Assembly (NCBI RefSeq): GCF_000376245.1 | Contig: NZ_AQXM01000057.1 | Coordinates: 29,797-93,796 of the forward strand | DNA: 64,000 nt | Direction: 5' to 3' | Origin: Acaricomes phytoseiuli DSM 14247 | GTDB taxonomy: Bacteria > Actinomycetota > Actinomycetes > Actinomycetales > Micrococcaceae | Part shown: piece after piece, positions 26,150-35,334 of the stretch | Numbering within the stretch: position 1 is the stretch's first letter | How the letters are laid out: each line of letters opens with the position of its first letter | The notes under the pieces: model-generated | Seen by the model: only the letters and a program-made list of their open reading frames with translations | The model's database searches: none | Told to the model about the DNA's origin: nothing | Translations under genes and position numbers: made by a program

Positions 26150-26232
26150 CCGACTTCTTGCCCGCCGTTCTCCACTGCTGTTCGGCATCGGGCCAGCGAT
26201 GATACTACGCGCGCTCTTCAGCAGTCAGTCTT

Positions 26233-26652
26233 TCAAGAGTCTTTCAAGACGCGCAGGTATGAACGCCGCCCGGGACGATCTGGATTCTGCGCTTCAGCGG
26301 GTGGTTCCAATGGTGGCTTGCTCTGCCGCGGGGCAGCGGCTATTGACGGGCCGGATTCCTGCGCCTGCCGTTCGGCAGTACTCCTGGCTGCTTCGCGGAC
26401 GGCATCGGCCAGGGACAGCAGATCATCGGGGTGCGGCTCCGGGCCGCCTTCCGGCATCACCAGGCGAACGATCTCCCAACCGCGTGGAGCCGTGAGGTTC
26501 TCGGCGTGCTTGGCGCAGAAATCATAGGTATGCGGTTCGGCGTAGATCGCCAGGGGGCCGATGACTACTGTCGAATCGGCGTAGACATAGGTCAGGGTGG
26601 CTACCGCCGAAGCCTGGCAACCTGATCTGGAACACTGACGCATCTTCCCCAC
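26233..26652 (-). CDS. DUF3499 family protein
   Basis: A 136-139 residue actinobacterial protein of DUF3499 (same family as Rv3258c of Mycobacterium tuberculosis by position and form). Its N-terminus MRQCSRSGCQASAVATLTYV, then YADSTVVIGPLAIYAEPHTY and DFCAKHAENLTAPRGWEIVR carries a probable metal site (C-x4-C ... C-x2-H). The C-terminal third is low-complexity and Pro/Ala-rich. Start is GTG 26652 or ATG 26643. It is divergent from the metallopeptidase-like gene, an arrangement conserved in actinobacteria. Function unknown. Confidence 0.85.
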   Translation of the reverse strand: MGKMRQCSRSGCQASAVATLTYVYADSTVVIGPLAIYAEPHTYDFCAKHAENLTAPRGWEIVRLVMPEGGPEPHPDDLLSLADAVREAARSTAERQAQESGPSIAAAPRQSKPPLEPPAEAQNPDRPGRRSYLRVLKDS

Positions 26653-26755
26653 GATTACGTAGCCTACCGCGCCGCAGTGACTTTCTTCAGCTCGCCCTCA
26701 TCGCAACGCTTCAATCGATTCGCCTGACCGCAGCCAGAGGTCTAGCATCCACAGC

Positions 26756-27235
26756 ATGCACGGGAAGTCCGCAGAGCCTGATCGGCGATCGACCTCAGCC
26801 GGGCCACGGGTGAGATCCTTTCGGTCGCGGCGCCGGGATCGCCATGGCCGGGGGCTCCGCGGCCCTCTACTGCCAGCTCCCCTGCCGGGTTCTCGGAGCC
26901 GCTCTGACGCCTTTGCGGATCTGGTGGTGGAATCAGCAAACCGGTTGCAAGAACTCTGGGGGTCTACGCTGAGCCACGTGGAGTTCGTCATCGATGAGAT
27001 CCCGGACAATCTCGAAGAACTGACGGCAGCGCATCAGCTTGTGCCGCTCGCCTCGCTCCGCGATGAGAGCTCATCGCGATCCGCGACGGTCATCATCTAC
27101 CGCCGCCCGGCCCTGCAGAGCGCTTTCGACGACGAAGATCTCGCCGAACTGGTGCACTATGCGGTGGTGGAGCAGATCGCGATGTTCCTGAACATCTCCC
27201 CGGAGGCAGTGGATCCCCGGTACAGAGCAGAATGA
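26756..27235 (+). CDS. Metallopeptidase-family protein with degenerate zinc site
   Basis: A 159-residue protein of the minimal zincin-like family found next to DUF3499 in actinobacteria (counterpart of Rv3259). Recognisable blocks are RRDRHGRGLRGPLLPAPLPG, HVEFVIDEIPDNLEEL and VIIYRRPALQ. The C-terminal helix that should carry HExxH reads ELVHYAVVEQIAMFLNISPE, so the second His and the Glu-His spacing of the motif are absent. It may be a non-catalytic family member. Start ATG 26756; the Arg-rich N-terminus is also normal for Micrococcaceae members. Confidence 0.75.
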   Translation: MHGKSAEPDRRSTSAGPRVRSFRSRRRDRHGRGLRGPLLPAPLPGSRSRSDAFADLVVESANRLQELWGSTLSHVEFVIDEIPDNLEELTAAHQLVPLASLRDESSSRSATVIIYRRPALQSAFDDEDLAELVHYAVVEQIAMFLNISPEAVDPRYRAE

Positions 27236-27288
27236 TCTTGCGGGCTTCTACCGGCGCAGTGGTTCAGAGTTAGTAGCTCAGCCCTACG

Positions 27289-29214
27289 TTAGTAGCTCAG
27301 CCCCACGGGAACGCTCTGCTGGCTGGCAATACTGCGCGGTACATCCACCACGGCTATGCGATCGCCGTCCCTCAGCACTTGGGCGCCGTATACGGGGTCA
27401 CCGGTGACCCCGGTGAGGATGAAACCCGCCACGCTGCCACCGGCCAATTCCTCAGGATTGACAACCACGGTGGTTCCGCCGTTGACGCTTACCGTCTTCT
27501 CTTCCTGGGCCTTCCCGTCGGTGCCGATGGGAACCAGTGAAAGCTCTGCCTTGCCCGCGGGCAAGCCGAAGGCCAGTTTCGAGATATTGCCTTCCGGCAG
27601 CACGATCAGCTGATTGCCGGCGAGCCTGCCCGCAGCATTGGCGGAGGCGAGATCCACCGGATCCCCTGTGTTGCTCCCTCGGACCGAACGCACCGCCGCC
27701 GTCACCGGCGCATCGGCAGTGATCTCCACGGTGTAGACATCCTCCGGAAGCCCGTTGAGCAGCAGCTCGGAGGTACTTGCGCCCTTGGCCGTAAACACTC
27801 CGCCATCAGGCAACGAGACCTGCCCGCTCGGCCCATAGACCTTCACCTCGACGACCGAATCACCGGGGCTCGGTACTACCACCTGCAGTGCAGTCTGCGC
27901 GTCCTGGTAGCCGTCCTGCCCGGAGATCTGCCCGGCCAACTCCGGAGCCATCGTCTGCACTCCGGTGATAACCTGCCGGGTCGCGGGCACAGCAAGCGGT
28001 GTGAGGTAGTCCACGCCCCCGGCGGTCAAGCCTCGGAGCACGGACTGCTGAATGGTCGCGGAAACCGGGCCTCCAGAAGAGCGGAAGCGCACGGAGAGTT
28101 CTTTCTGCCCGGAGGCCAGGCCTGCCAGCAAAATGCTCTTCGTCGTGCCGGCCGGGACCAGGATCCCACGTGCACCCGCGCTCTGGATCATCCCGGAGTC
28201 CCCATACAGATCGAGGTCCACCGTAGCCGGAGTGCTGGAAGGATTGGTCAAGTAGAGAATCGCCGTCCGGCCTACTTCGGTGCTCGCACCGACCAGCCAG
28301 CCGTCATTAGCCGGTGCTTGGCAGGAGGCAGCCGCCAGGCCACGCAGATCTCCATTACCAGCTCGGTAGGTCTGCACCGCCGCTGACGGAGTCCGCTGGT
28401 CCGCGACGGGGTCCACGCGCAACACCGACACGCCGTCCACGGATCGCTCCGACAACCGGGCGAAGTTGGCTGCCTGTGGCGGCTGAACGCCTTCCGGAGG
28501 CGGAACGATGTTCTCCTGCGAAATCGAGGCGAGGGAAGCTAATGGATCCGTGCTCAATGGGGCGAGGCGGCTAGCGGGCATCGAACCATTGGGGTCAGCA
28601 CCGACAAGGGCGCTCACTGCGGTACGAGCATCTGAGGAACCCGGGGCAAATTGGGGGTCCGTATTATCCGCGGAGCCCGTCAGCAACTGGGCCGGGGCTG
28701 GGCACACCGCCATGCTCTGACCCGCGGGTAGTTGTGCCGCGGGAACTTCAAAGGTCGTTCCCGCAGCCAGATCACCGGCTACCGGCAGAGAACCGGCGAA
28801 CACCACAGCCGCTGTTGCACCGGCTATACCCACGCCGGATATCGTGCCCCAGACCAAACGCGCCAAGGGCCTGGATGAACTCCCCCGCCCCTGTATCCCT
28901 GCTTGCGCTGCAGGCCGCCCGGACTTTTTGCCCGGATTCTTTTCTGAGTTTCGCCCTGAGCGCCGCGAAACGCTTCGCCGCGACTCACCGGCCGCACTGC
29001 GCCGCGCAGCGCGGCTTTCAACAGCTGGGGCAGAGACTGCGGAGGCTTCCGGCGCTTCCGATGGTTCAACGCCCTGATCCAGTGCCTCACCCGCCGCCGG
29101 GAAGCTCTGCGAACCCGAGGCAGGTGTCGTAGTGCCTTCCGCATTGTCCACTGGATTGTTCAGTGGCTCGTGCGCGGGGAATTCCGGATCCGTTGGCTGG
29201 TTCTTATCGGTCAT
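27289..29214 (-). CDS. DUF5719 family extracellular protein
   Basis: A 641-residue protein with a 115-residue acidic then basic cytoplasmic N-terminus (SRRSGRNSEKNPGKKSGRP), one membrane span (LVWGTISGVGIAGATAAVVF) and a large extracytoplasmic region of DUF5719 type, rich in beta-strand repeats such as ILYLTNPSSTPATVDLDLYG. The start ATG overlaps the stop of the glycosyltransferase gene (ATGA). It is the third gene of the whiB-glycosyltransferase-DUF5719 operon. Genetic linkage suggests it works with the glycosyltransferase on an envelope polysaccharide or glycoprotein; its own activity is unknown. Confidence 0.85.
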   Translation of the reverse strand: MTDKNQPTDPEFPAHEPLNNPVDNAEGTTTPASGSQSFPAAGEALDQGVEPSEAPEASAVSAPAVESRAARRSAAGESRRSVSRRSGRNSEKNPGKKSGRPAAQAGIQGRGSSSRPLARLVWGTISGVGIAGATAAVVFAGSLPVAGDLAAGTTFEVPAAQLPAGQSMAVCPAPAQLLTGSADNTDPQFAPGSSDARTAVSALVGADPNGSMPASRLAPLSTDPLASLASISQENIVPPPEGVQPPQAANFARLSERSVDGVSVLRVDPVADQRTPSAAVQTYRAGNGDLRGLAAASCQAPANDGWLVGASTEVGRTAILYLTNPSSTPATVDLDLYGDSGMIQSAGARGILVPAGTTKSILLAGLASGQKELSVRFRSSGGPVSATIQQSVLRGLTAGGVDYLTPLAVPATRQVITGVQTMAPELAGQISGQDGYQDAQTALQVVVPSPGDSVVEVKVYGPSGQVSLPDGGVFTAKGASTSELLLNGLPEDVYTVEITADAPVTAAVRSVRGSNTGDPVDLASANAAGRLAGNQLIVLPEGNISKLAFGLPAGKAELSLVPIGTDGKAQEEKTVSVNGGTTVVVNPEELAGGSVAGFILTGVTGDPVYGAQVLRDGDRIAVVDVPRSIASQQSVPVGLSY

Positions 29215-32200
29215 GATGTGGGTCCTTGAGGCCGTTCTTCTGCGCGTTCAGTACCATCAGCATGCAGTTCCGGACCATGGTGCCGCTGTCCTTCTGGTTC
29301 TACTTCCGATTCCCGGGCCCAGGCTTTTGTTGCAGTATCAACGTCATCATCATGCAGTCCGGCATCACCGGGCTCGGCCACCACATGCTGTGGCGGACGC
29401 GGAGCGCCCATGCGCGCAGCGGAGAGAGTCCGGCCACTGCTACGAGCCGGCATCGGAATCGCAAGCAGCAGCGTCAAGGCCAGAATCACGATCTGCACGA
29501 TGCCCCAGAGTGGCGCCCACGGCTGGAAGTACCGTATTTCCAGGTCACCGCCCCGCTCCGGAAGCGCGAAAGCCTGCGCCCAGCTTGCCGTACCTTGGCC
29601 CGTCGCACGCTCTAGCGGCTGCCCATCCAGCCATGCACTCCAACCCGAATCCGCCCGCTCGGCGAGAACCAGCAGGCGGCCCTCCGGGCCTGGCGGAATG
29701 CTGGTATCCGTTTGCGCGGTGCCGGTCATCGGAAGGTAGTTCAGGGTGCGCCCTTGGGCGTCCTCGGTGCGCAGAGCAGCGATGACATCGGCTTCACCGC
29801 CGGGCAGCGCCGAGGTGACCCGCCAGAGCCATCCTTGATCCGTCAGCCCGACAGCTGCGAGCCCGGGCACCGCATCGATCTGCCCCGCCAAGAGCTCAGC
29901 CGAGGTGTCGCTCTGGCGCAGTACGAGGAAGCCTGCACCGAGGCTGTTCAGCTGAGGACGGGGGTCAGCTCCGGTCCCGGCGACGATAGCGGCGACCGCA
30001 CTGCGGATAGTCTCCGTGGCGGCATCTCCGGAGGTCACGGTCTCGGCCCCTGGCCAGCCCCGTACGTCGGCGGCAATAGCATCCGATGAAAGCGTATCCA
30101 GGCTGGTTCCAGCGCCACGCATCAGACTCGCATTGATCTGGCCATCCGGGTCCGTGCTCAGCACCAGGGTGCGAGTGCGATCCTCGCTCAACCCCCGATC
30201 ACTGGCGGTCGCCGGCAGCAGACGCTGACTGCCCGGCTGCACGGCGAGCGGGGAACCGCTCTGGTTCTGGACGATCCAGCCACCCAAGGAGACTACGGGA
30301 GCAAGGAGCAGAAGCACCGAGAACACCGTGGCGGAACGCCTCGCGAATGCCCGCCCCGTGTACTGAGCGGAACGCTCGCGCAGACCGCCCAGGCCGATCA
30401 TCGCGCTGCACAGCACCGCGAAGATCGCGACCGACACTGCCGGGCCGCTGAAGGGGGTCACGATGTTCTGCAGTGCGGCTCCGGTGCCGATGAGGCCGGC
30501 GACGAAAGCCGTGACCAGCGCCCCCAGCGTCACCCCCCAGAAGATCCGGACCGTGCCGGAAGCACGATGCGGCCAGAGCAGTGCGGCCAGGGCCATGACC
30601 ACCAGGGGCGCCCCGATGATCAAGGCTGCCAGATACGCCCAGGGCACACCGGTGGGAAGCCAAGGCATCCCGGGGAGTCCGTCCGACCAGGCGATCGCGG
30701 TGGGCTGACCTAGCAGCTGCAACCAGCTCGGAGCGTTCTGGAAGGGCAGCGGCAAGCCCGGGTCCACCAGGAGGGCCCGGGGATTGCTGAAGGTCGTCAG
30801 CGCGAAAGGCACATAGACGGCTACTGAGGGCAGAAGCGTCCACCAGAGGGTGCGGGCCCGGCGTCCACCGAAGGCGAGCAGCAGCAGGACGATGAGAGCT
30901 GCGAGCGGGAACAGACTAGGTGCACTGGCCGTCAGAAGGGCCAGAAGTAAGCCGGTGGCGGCGGCAGCGGTCCAGGAGACGCGCCCGCTGGTGCCCGGCT
31001 TAGCCGTTATCGCAGCACTTTGGCGCCCGCGCGAAGCCTGCCCCGCTGACGCACTGATCAGCACCGGGGTGCGTCGGGACCGAGCAGCCCCGAGCGCGCG
31101 AAAGAAGCCGAGGAAGGCCCACGGGATGACCAGATGTGCCAGCAGGGCACCGATCCGGCCTTCGCCTATGGCGATGAGCAGGACGGGAGAGGCGCCCCAG
31201 AGCAAGGCAGCCAGGAATCTGGCCCAGCGACTCGAAGTCAGCGCCCCGATGCAGAACCATGCACCCAACCCAGCCAGAGGCAGGGCCAGCAGGAAAAGCC
31301 ACACGATAGTCTGCGAGGCATTGCCGAAGCCGATCAGGCCCATAAGCCAGATCACGAAGTCGAAAGGCTCGCCGCTTCCTGGCCAGCCAGCCCCTAGTTC
31401 GCTCCACCAGAAGGTGGCGTTGTACCAGATCTGGCCCAATGCCGATGAAGCCGGTAGCAGCGCCGCTCCGGTCAGCGCCTCGGCCCCGATGAAACGCGTC
31501 AGCGCGATGATCCCGGCCAGCATCAGCACGACGGCGGCGGCGATCGCCCCGGTACCGATCCAGAGACGTCGGGTGGTGGCCAGGGAGACGAAGTCCTGCT
31601 GCGCATCACCGCTCGGCTCGAACTCGTTCCCCGAGTCGAGCAGATCGTCATCGTCCTCATCGACGCCCAGCATAGATTCGCCGACCGCCCGCCGGTATGT
31701 GCGAACATCGCGGGCGTCGACCTGGAGCGCCCGCACCACTGAGCGGGAGAGGCGTTTAGTCTTCCGAGCTGAGGTTCTGGAGCGCGAGATCGCACCGAAC
31801 CGGAACAGAGCCCGCACAGTCGCGGTGAACTGCCGCCAGCCATGCCCCGGATACTTGAACAGGAATCCGGCGAAGAACCACCACAGCCCGTTGAGCAGAG
31901 CTCCGGTCCAGAGCAGCGGAAGCTTCCACCAAGGAGCGTGCTTGAGCCTGGTATGCACTTCTGCGGTCCGTGCCGTTGTCGGCTGGGCAAGAGCCCCCGG
32001 GCGATCCTGGGCATGGTGCACGACCGCGCTGGGCACGACGACTACCCGGTTGCCAGTCAGCCGGTTGCGCCAACAGAAGTCGATGTCATCGCCTGGGCCG
32101 GGCAGAGCAGGATCGAAGCCCCCTAAGGAGTCCCAGACATCCCGCCGCACCAGCATCCCTGCGGAGTTGACCGCGAAAACGTCACTGCGTCCGTCGTACT

Positions 32201-32681
32201 GCCCCTGATCCTGCTCGTCGAATTCGATCATGGTGAGCCGCTCGGCCTTGCGGCTCGCGCTCAGACCGACATCAACCAGATTGCGTTCCCTGGCCCAGTC
32301 GACCTGCTTGCAGCCGGCTACGGTGACCGAGGGCGCTCGCTCGACAGCGTGCAATAGCTCCGCCAGAGCCTCTGGTTCAGGAGCTGCGTCATCGTGGAGA
32401 AGCCAAAGGTATTGCGATTCCACTGGCACCGCGGGCGCCTCTACGGTGCCCAGCTCGGCCAGCCCCAGGGATACCGCCTCGCCGAAACCGCTCTGCGGAC
32501 CGGCGCGGAGTACGTTTAACCTGCCGAAAGCATCTTCTAGAAGTTCCGGGGAGCCGTCCTGTGATCCCGCGTCCACGCCGAGATTGCGGTCTGGCTGACG
32601 AGTTTGCTCATCCAGCGCTCGGAGTACCCGGGGTAGATAGACAGAGCCGTGGTGGCTCACCACGACGGTCGTGACGTGCAT
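29211..32681 (-). CDS. Giant membrane glycosyltransferase family 2 protein
   Basis: A 1156-residue protein. Residues 1-250 are a GT2 domain: MHVTTVVVSHHGSVYLPRVL, LDEQTRQPDRNLGVDAGSQD, LWLLHDDAAPEPEALAEL (DxD-type HDDA), and GGFDPALPGPGDDIDFCWR. After a basic linker with LGVDEDDDDLLDSGNEFEP there are about 12 membrane spans (370-850) and a large C-terminal extracytoplasmic region with a final span. This layout is typical of the actinobacterial GT2 linked to DUF5719 and WhiB. It probably acts at the membrane on a lipid-linked sugar. The ATG at 32681 lies 11 bases after the whiB stop. Confidence 0.9.
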   Translation of the reverse strand: MHVTTVVVSHHGSVYLPRVLRALDEQTRQPDRNLGVDAGSQDGSPELLEDAFGRLNVLRAGPQSGFGEAVSLGLAELGTVEAPAVPVESQYLWLLHDDAAPEPEALAELLHAVERAPSVTVAGCKQVDWARERNLVDVGLSASRKAERLTMIEFDEQDQGQYDGRSDVFAVNSAGMLVRRDVWDSLGGFDPALPGPGDDIDFCWRNRLTGNRVVVVPSAVVHHAQDRPGALAQPTTARTAEVHTRLKHAPWWKLPLLWTGALLNGLWWFFAGFLFKYPGHGWRQFTATVRALFRFGAISRSRTSARKTKRLSRSVVRALQVDARDVRTYRRAVGESMLGVDEDDDDLLDSGNEFEPSGDAQQDFVSLATTRRLWIGTGAIAAAVVLMLAGIIALTRFIGAEALTGAALLPASSALGQIWYNATFWWSELGAGWPGSGEPFDFVIWLMGLIGFGNASQTIVWLFLLALPLAGLGAWFCIGALTSSRWARFLAALLWGASPVLLIAIGEGRIGALLAHLVIPWAFLGFFRALGAARSRRTPVLISASAGQASRGRQSAAITAKPGTSGRVSWTAAAATGLLLALLTASAPSLFPLAALIVLLLLAFGGRRARTLWWTLLPSVAVYVPFALTTFSNPRALLVDPGLPLPFQNAPSWLQLLGQPTAIAWSDGLPGMPWLPTGVPWAYLAALIIGAPLVVMALAALLWPHRASGTVRIFWGVTLGALVTAFVAGLIGTGAALQNIVTPFSGPAVSVAIFAVLCSAMIGLGGLRERSAQYTGRAFARRSATVFSVLLLLAPVVSLGGWIVQNQSGSPLAVQPGSQRLLPATASDRGLSEDRTRTLVLSTDPDGQINASLMRGAGTSLDTLSSDAIAADVRGWPGAETVTSGDAATETIRSAVAAIVAGTGADPRPQLNSLGAGFLVLRQSDTSAELLAGQIDAVPGLAAVGLTDQGWLWRVTSALPGGEADVIAALRTEDAQGRTLNYLPMTGTAQTDTSIPPGPEGRLLVLAERADSGWSAWLDGQPLERATGQGTASWAQAFALPERGGDLEIRYFQPWAPLWGIVQIVILALTLLLAIPMPARSSGRTLSAARMGAPRPPQHVVAEPGDAGLHDDDVDTATKAWARESEVEPEGQRHHGPELHADGTERAEERPQGPTS

Positions 32682-32692
32682 TGCTTCAGAAA

Positions 32693-33253
32693 TCAGACTG
32701 CTCGCTTCCGTAACCTGCGACGTTCGCGCTCGGAAAGCCCTCCCCAGATACCGAAACGCTCGTCATTAGAAAGAGCATATTCCAGACACTCTGCACGCAC
32801 CGTGCAGGTCGAGCACACTTTTTTCGCGTCCCGCGTGGAGCCGCCCTTTTCCGGGAAGAAGGCCTCCGGGTCGGTCTGCGCGCAGAGCGCATCTGCCTGC
32901 CACGCGAGCTCGCCTTCATCAGCAGGATTCATCCCGGGCATGAGCGGCAAACCGATCCAGACTGCCTGCCCTGAAGCTTCTGCTGCAGCAGCGGAAGCAC
33001 TGGGATCTTCGGGGGCGTCCTGCGCATCCTCTGATTCATCGTAGGCGGCAAGGTAAGCAGTGGCCTGCTGCTCTAATGCTTCGCTGTTGAGCTCTTCGAA
33101 TTTCCCCGCAGCTTCGGGATCAGCGGGGTCGACATACCAGTCGGCAGGAACCGCACGCGTCCGGTAGAGCGCAGCGGACTGGGCATCGAGGGCGAGGCCT
33201 GCGATATCAGATGGCTCACCCGGAGAAGTCCTCTTACGCTCTGCCTGCCCCAT
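32693..33253 (-). CDS. WhiB family iron-sulfur regulator (WhiB2/WhmD-like)
   Basis: A redox-sensitive [4Fe-4S] transcription factor of the Wbl family. Cluster Cys are at 124, 147, 150 and 156 (C-x22-C-x2-C-x5-C), followed by GIWGG at 168-172 and a basic end (RERRRLRKRAV). Position beside the glycosyltransferase and DUF3499/metallopeptidase genes matches whiB2 of mycobacteria, which is needed for division and septation. The first 110 residues are an acidic, Ala-rich extension not found in short WhiB2 proteins. GGAAGGA precedes the ATG at 33253. It starts the operon whiB-GT2-DUF5719. Confidence 0.92.
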   Translation of the reverse strand: MGQAERKRTSPGEPSDIAGLALDAQSAALYRTRAVPADWYVDPADPEAAGKFEELNSEALEQQATAYLAAYDESEDAQDAPEDPSASAAAAEASGQAVWIGLPLMPGMNPADEGELAWQADALCAQTDPEAFFPEKGGSTRDAKKVCSTCTVRAECLEYALSNDERFGIWGGLSERERRRLRKRAV

Positions 33254-33606
33254 GCTGGTCCTTCCTGTTTACGCCGCCGCAGTAGTGTTGTGCCCCCGTT
33301 GAATGCCACACAGGTGATCAAGGCACCCATATATCTATGTATATCCATGTCTGTTGTGTGCTGAAAAAATGACGCGGCTTTCAGAACTAATTACAACGGT
33401 GTAAGTCAGCTCAGTCAAGAGGAACGGGATTTTATCCAGAAGCAACTGTATTAAGCTGAAGCGCCACGCCATGGAAAGCAGCGGATAACTCGGCGTGTCA
33501 GGTCCGTACTGTAAGAAAAAGGTGTGAGAAGAGTCAGAATTCAACCAGCGACGGACCAACAGGCGGCAGCAACAGCGGTACAGAAGCGATACAGGAGGCC
33601 CCGGCC
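33254..33606. other. AT-richer divergent promoter region of whiB and TIGR03089
   Basis: This 353-bp gap holds no recognised gene. It has an AT-rich stretch at 33328-33350 (ATATATCTATGTATATCC) that could supply the whiB -10 element on the minus strand. AGGAGG at about 33591 serves the plus-strand TIGR03089 gene. No RNA structure was recognised. Confidence 0.5.
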
Positions 33607-34416
33607 ATGACGGTGAACGATATCGATCAGCTACTCGACCAGCTGCGCAGGGCCGATCCCACTGCTCCCCGGCTGACCTGGTACGGCCGGGGCGGTGAGC
33701 GGGTTGAGCTATCCGGGAGAGTGCTGGACAACTGGGCGGCTAAAACCGCGAACTTTCTGAGCGAAGAATTCGACGCAGAGCCCGGCAGCCGAATCGCTCT
33801 GGTCATGCCGCCACACTGGAAATCACTGTGCATCGCGTTGGGCGCGCTGAGCACCGGAGCCTACCTGGAACCTGTTGACCCCGACACGGAGAGGTCAAAG
33901 GCATCGTCCTGTCAGTCAGGGCTATCGCGGCCTCTAGTCGCCGTCACCTCGGCACCGGCGGACCTCGAGCCTCTGGCACAAGAAGCGGAAGCCGTCATCG
34001 CGGTGGCCCTTCCGGCTCTTGCGCTGGGTTGGCCCGGCCAGTTAGCCCAAAGACAGCACGATTACGCCCGGGAGATCCGGATGTTCGCTGATGCCTTCGA
34101 TCGATTCGACGACCCCGCGCCGCAGGATCCAGCGCTGCCCGGGGTGAATTACGCCGAGGTGAAGAACTGGGCGCTTTCGGTGCTCCCTGACGAGATGTCT
34201 CCAGATCCGGCTGCGCCGCGGATCGGGCTACTGGCCGTACAGAAGGCAAAAGCAGATGGAGAACTGCTGCCCCCTGCAGGAATGCCTCTGCTAGTGCTCA
34301 TCCGGCACGCTCTGGCTATCTGGTGGCAGGGCGGTTCGATCGTGCTGTTCGAAGATCCCGCCGATATGAGCGAAGCCGCACTGGATGCTGAGCGCGCCCG
34401 GCTCCTCAAGGGCTGA
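33607..34416 (+). CDS. TIGR03089 family protein (AMP-binding-like)
   Basis: A 269-residue actinobacterial protein that resembles the N-terminal part of adenylate-forming enzymes (MTVNDIDQLLDQLRRADPTA, LTWYGRGGERVELSGRVLDN, WAAKTANFLSEEFDAEPGSR, IALVMPPHWKSLCIALGAL). It lacks the phosphate-binding loop and the C-terminal half of that superfamily, as TIGR03089 proteins do, so adenylation activity is unlikely. AGGAGG sits upstream of the ATG. It is commonly located beside LCP and WhiB genes in actinobacteria. Function unknown. Confidence 0.82.
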   Translation: MTVNDIDQLLDQLRRADPTAPRLTWYGRGGERVELSGRVLDNWAAKTANFLSEEFDAEPGSRIALVMPPHWKSLCIALGALSTGAYLEPVDPDTERSKASSCQSGLSRPLVAVTSAPADLEPLAQEAEAVIAVALPALALGWPGQLAQRQHDYAREIRMFADAFDRFDDPAPQDPALPGVNYAEVKNWALSVLPDEMSPDPAAPRIGLLAVQKAKADGELLPPAGMPLLVLIRHALAIWWQGGSIVLFEDPADMSEAALDAERARLLKG

Positions 34417-34432
34417 AGAATCGGAACGAGGC

Positions 34433-35032
34433 TCAGCTGTCGCTTCGCATCGAGGCGGCCCGATCAGTGACGGGGGCAGTCGGATGGCCTGGCTCGCCCT
34501 GCTCTGGCCGTAAGGACGCGTTCTCCAGCTCGACCTCTTTCTCCGACTCGATGAGCTCATGGTCCCGGCTGAATCCGGGCTCGGAATCGAGCTCGGCGTT
34601 GAAAACCCAGAACCGATAGGCGAAGAAGCGGAAGACCGTGCCCAGGAACAGCCCGACGACGCTACCGGCGATGAACAGGGAGAATTTATCGTCCATTCCC
34701 AGCAGGTACTTCGCCACCCAGACGCAGGCGGAAGCGATCAGCAAGCCGATGAAGTTCATCACCGCGAAAAGCACCGCTTCGCGGACCACATTGGTCTGTC
34801 TGCGATGGCGGAAAGTCCAATGCCGGTTAGCGACCCAGGAGAAAATGCTGGCCACTACCGCAGCCAGAGCTTTGGCCCAGACTTCGCTGCCGCGCATGGG
34901 GCCGCTGAGCAGCCAGAGGAAGATCAGCGAGTCGATAACAAAGGCCAAGCCGCCTACCACGCCAAATTTGGCCACTTCCCGCCAGAAAAGGTTGACGAGT
35001 CCGCTCATGCGTCGGGCGAAGGCTTGGATCAC
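34433..35032 (-). CDS. GtrA family membrane protein
   Basis: A four-span GtrA/DPMS-type protein of about 190-199 residues: VAKFGVVGGLAFVIDSLIFL, ALAAVVASIFSWVANRHWTF, EAVLFAVMNFIGLLIASACV, and FIAGSVVGLFLGTVFRFFAY with RFWVFN. GtrA proteins help translocate polyprenyl-linked sugars. The last 65 residues are polar. Start is GTG 35032, or ATG 35008. It is divergent from purK and convergent with TIGR03089. The neighbouring Pmt/GT2/LCP genes fit a role in cell-wall glycan assembly. Confidence 0.9.
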   Translation of the reverse strand: MIQAFARRMSGLVNLFWREVAKFGVVGGLAFVIDSLIFLWLLSGPMRGSEVWAKALAAVVASIFSWVANRHWTFRHRRQTNVVREAVLFAVMNFIGLLIASACVWVAKYLLGMDDKFSLFIAGSVVGLFLGTVFRFFAYRFWVFNAELDSEPGFSRDHELIESEKEVELENASLRPEQGEPGHPTAPVTDRAASMRSDS

Positions 35033-35190
35033 GTTAGAAACATCTCCCCCGAAGCGGTTACAAGTCAGCGACCGGAAACCCGGGCTAAATAGGTATTTTA
35101 CCCCTGTTTTGCCATGCCCCTGACTCCACCCACCATTCCAGGCTCCATTCCAGACTTGCTCCCGGCCCGGTCTGAGCCCCGGCGACTCCG

Positions 35191-35234
35191 GCCCCGAACT
35201 GGCCCCGAACTAGCCAAGAACTAGCCAAGAACTG
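35191..35234. repeat. Four tandem 11-bp copies upstream of purK
   Basis: The unit is GCCNNGAACTR: GCCCCGAACTG, GCCCCGAACTA, GCCAAGAACTA, GCCAAGAACTG, with no gap. It lies in the 302-bp gene-free region between GtrA and purK, about 100 bp before the purK start. An 11-bp period puts every copy on nearly the same face of the helix, so it could bind a protein or be a slippage product. Nothing else was recognised in the gap. Confidence 0.85.
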
Positions 35235-35334
35235 GCCGCAGGAACCGCGCTCAGGCTATGAATCGCCTGCAGCTATACCCGTCGCGACGCGCCGGATGAG
35301 TACGAGTGCGCAGAGTCTCGGTACCCTTATCCGT

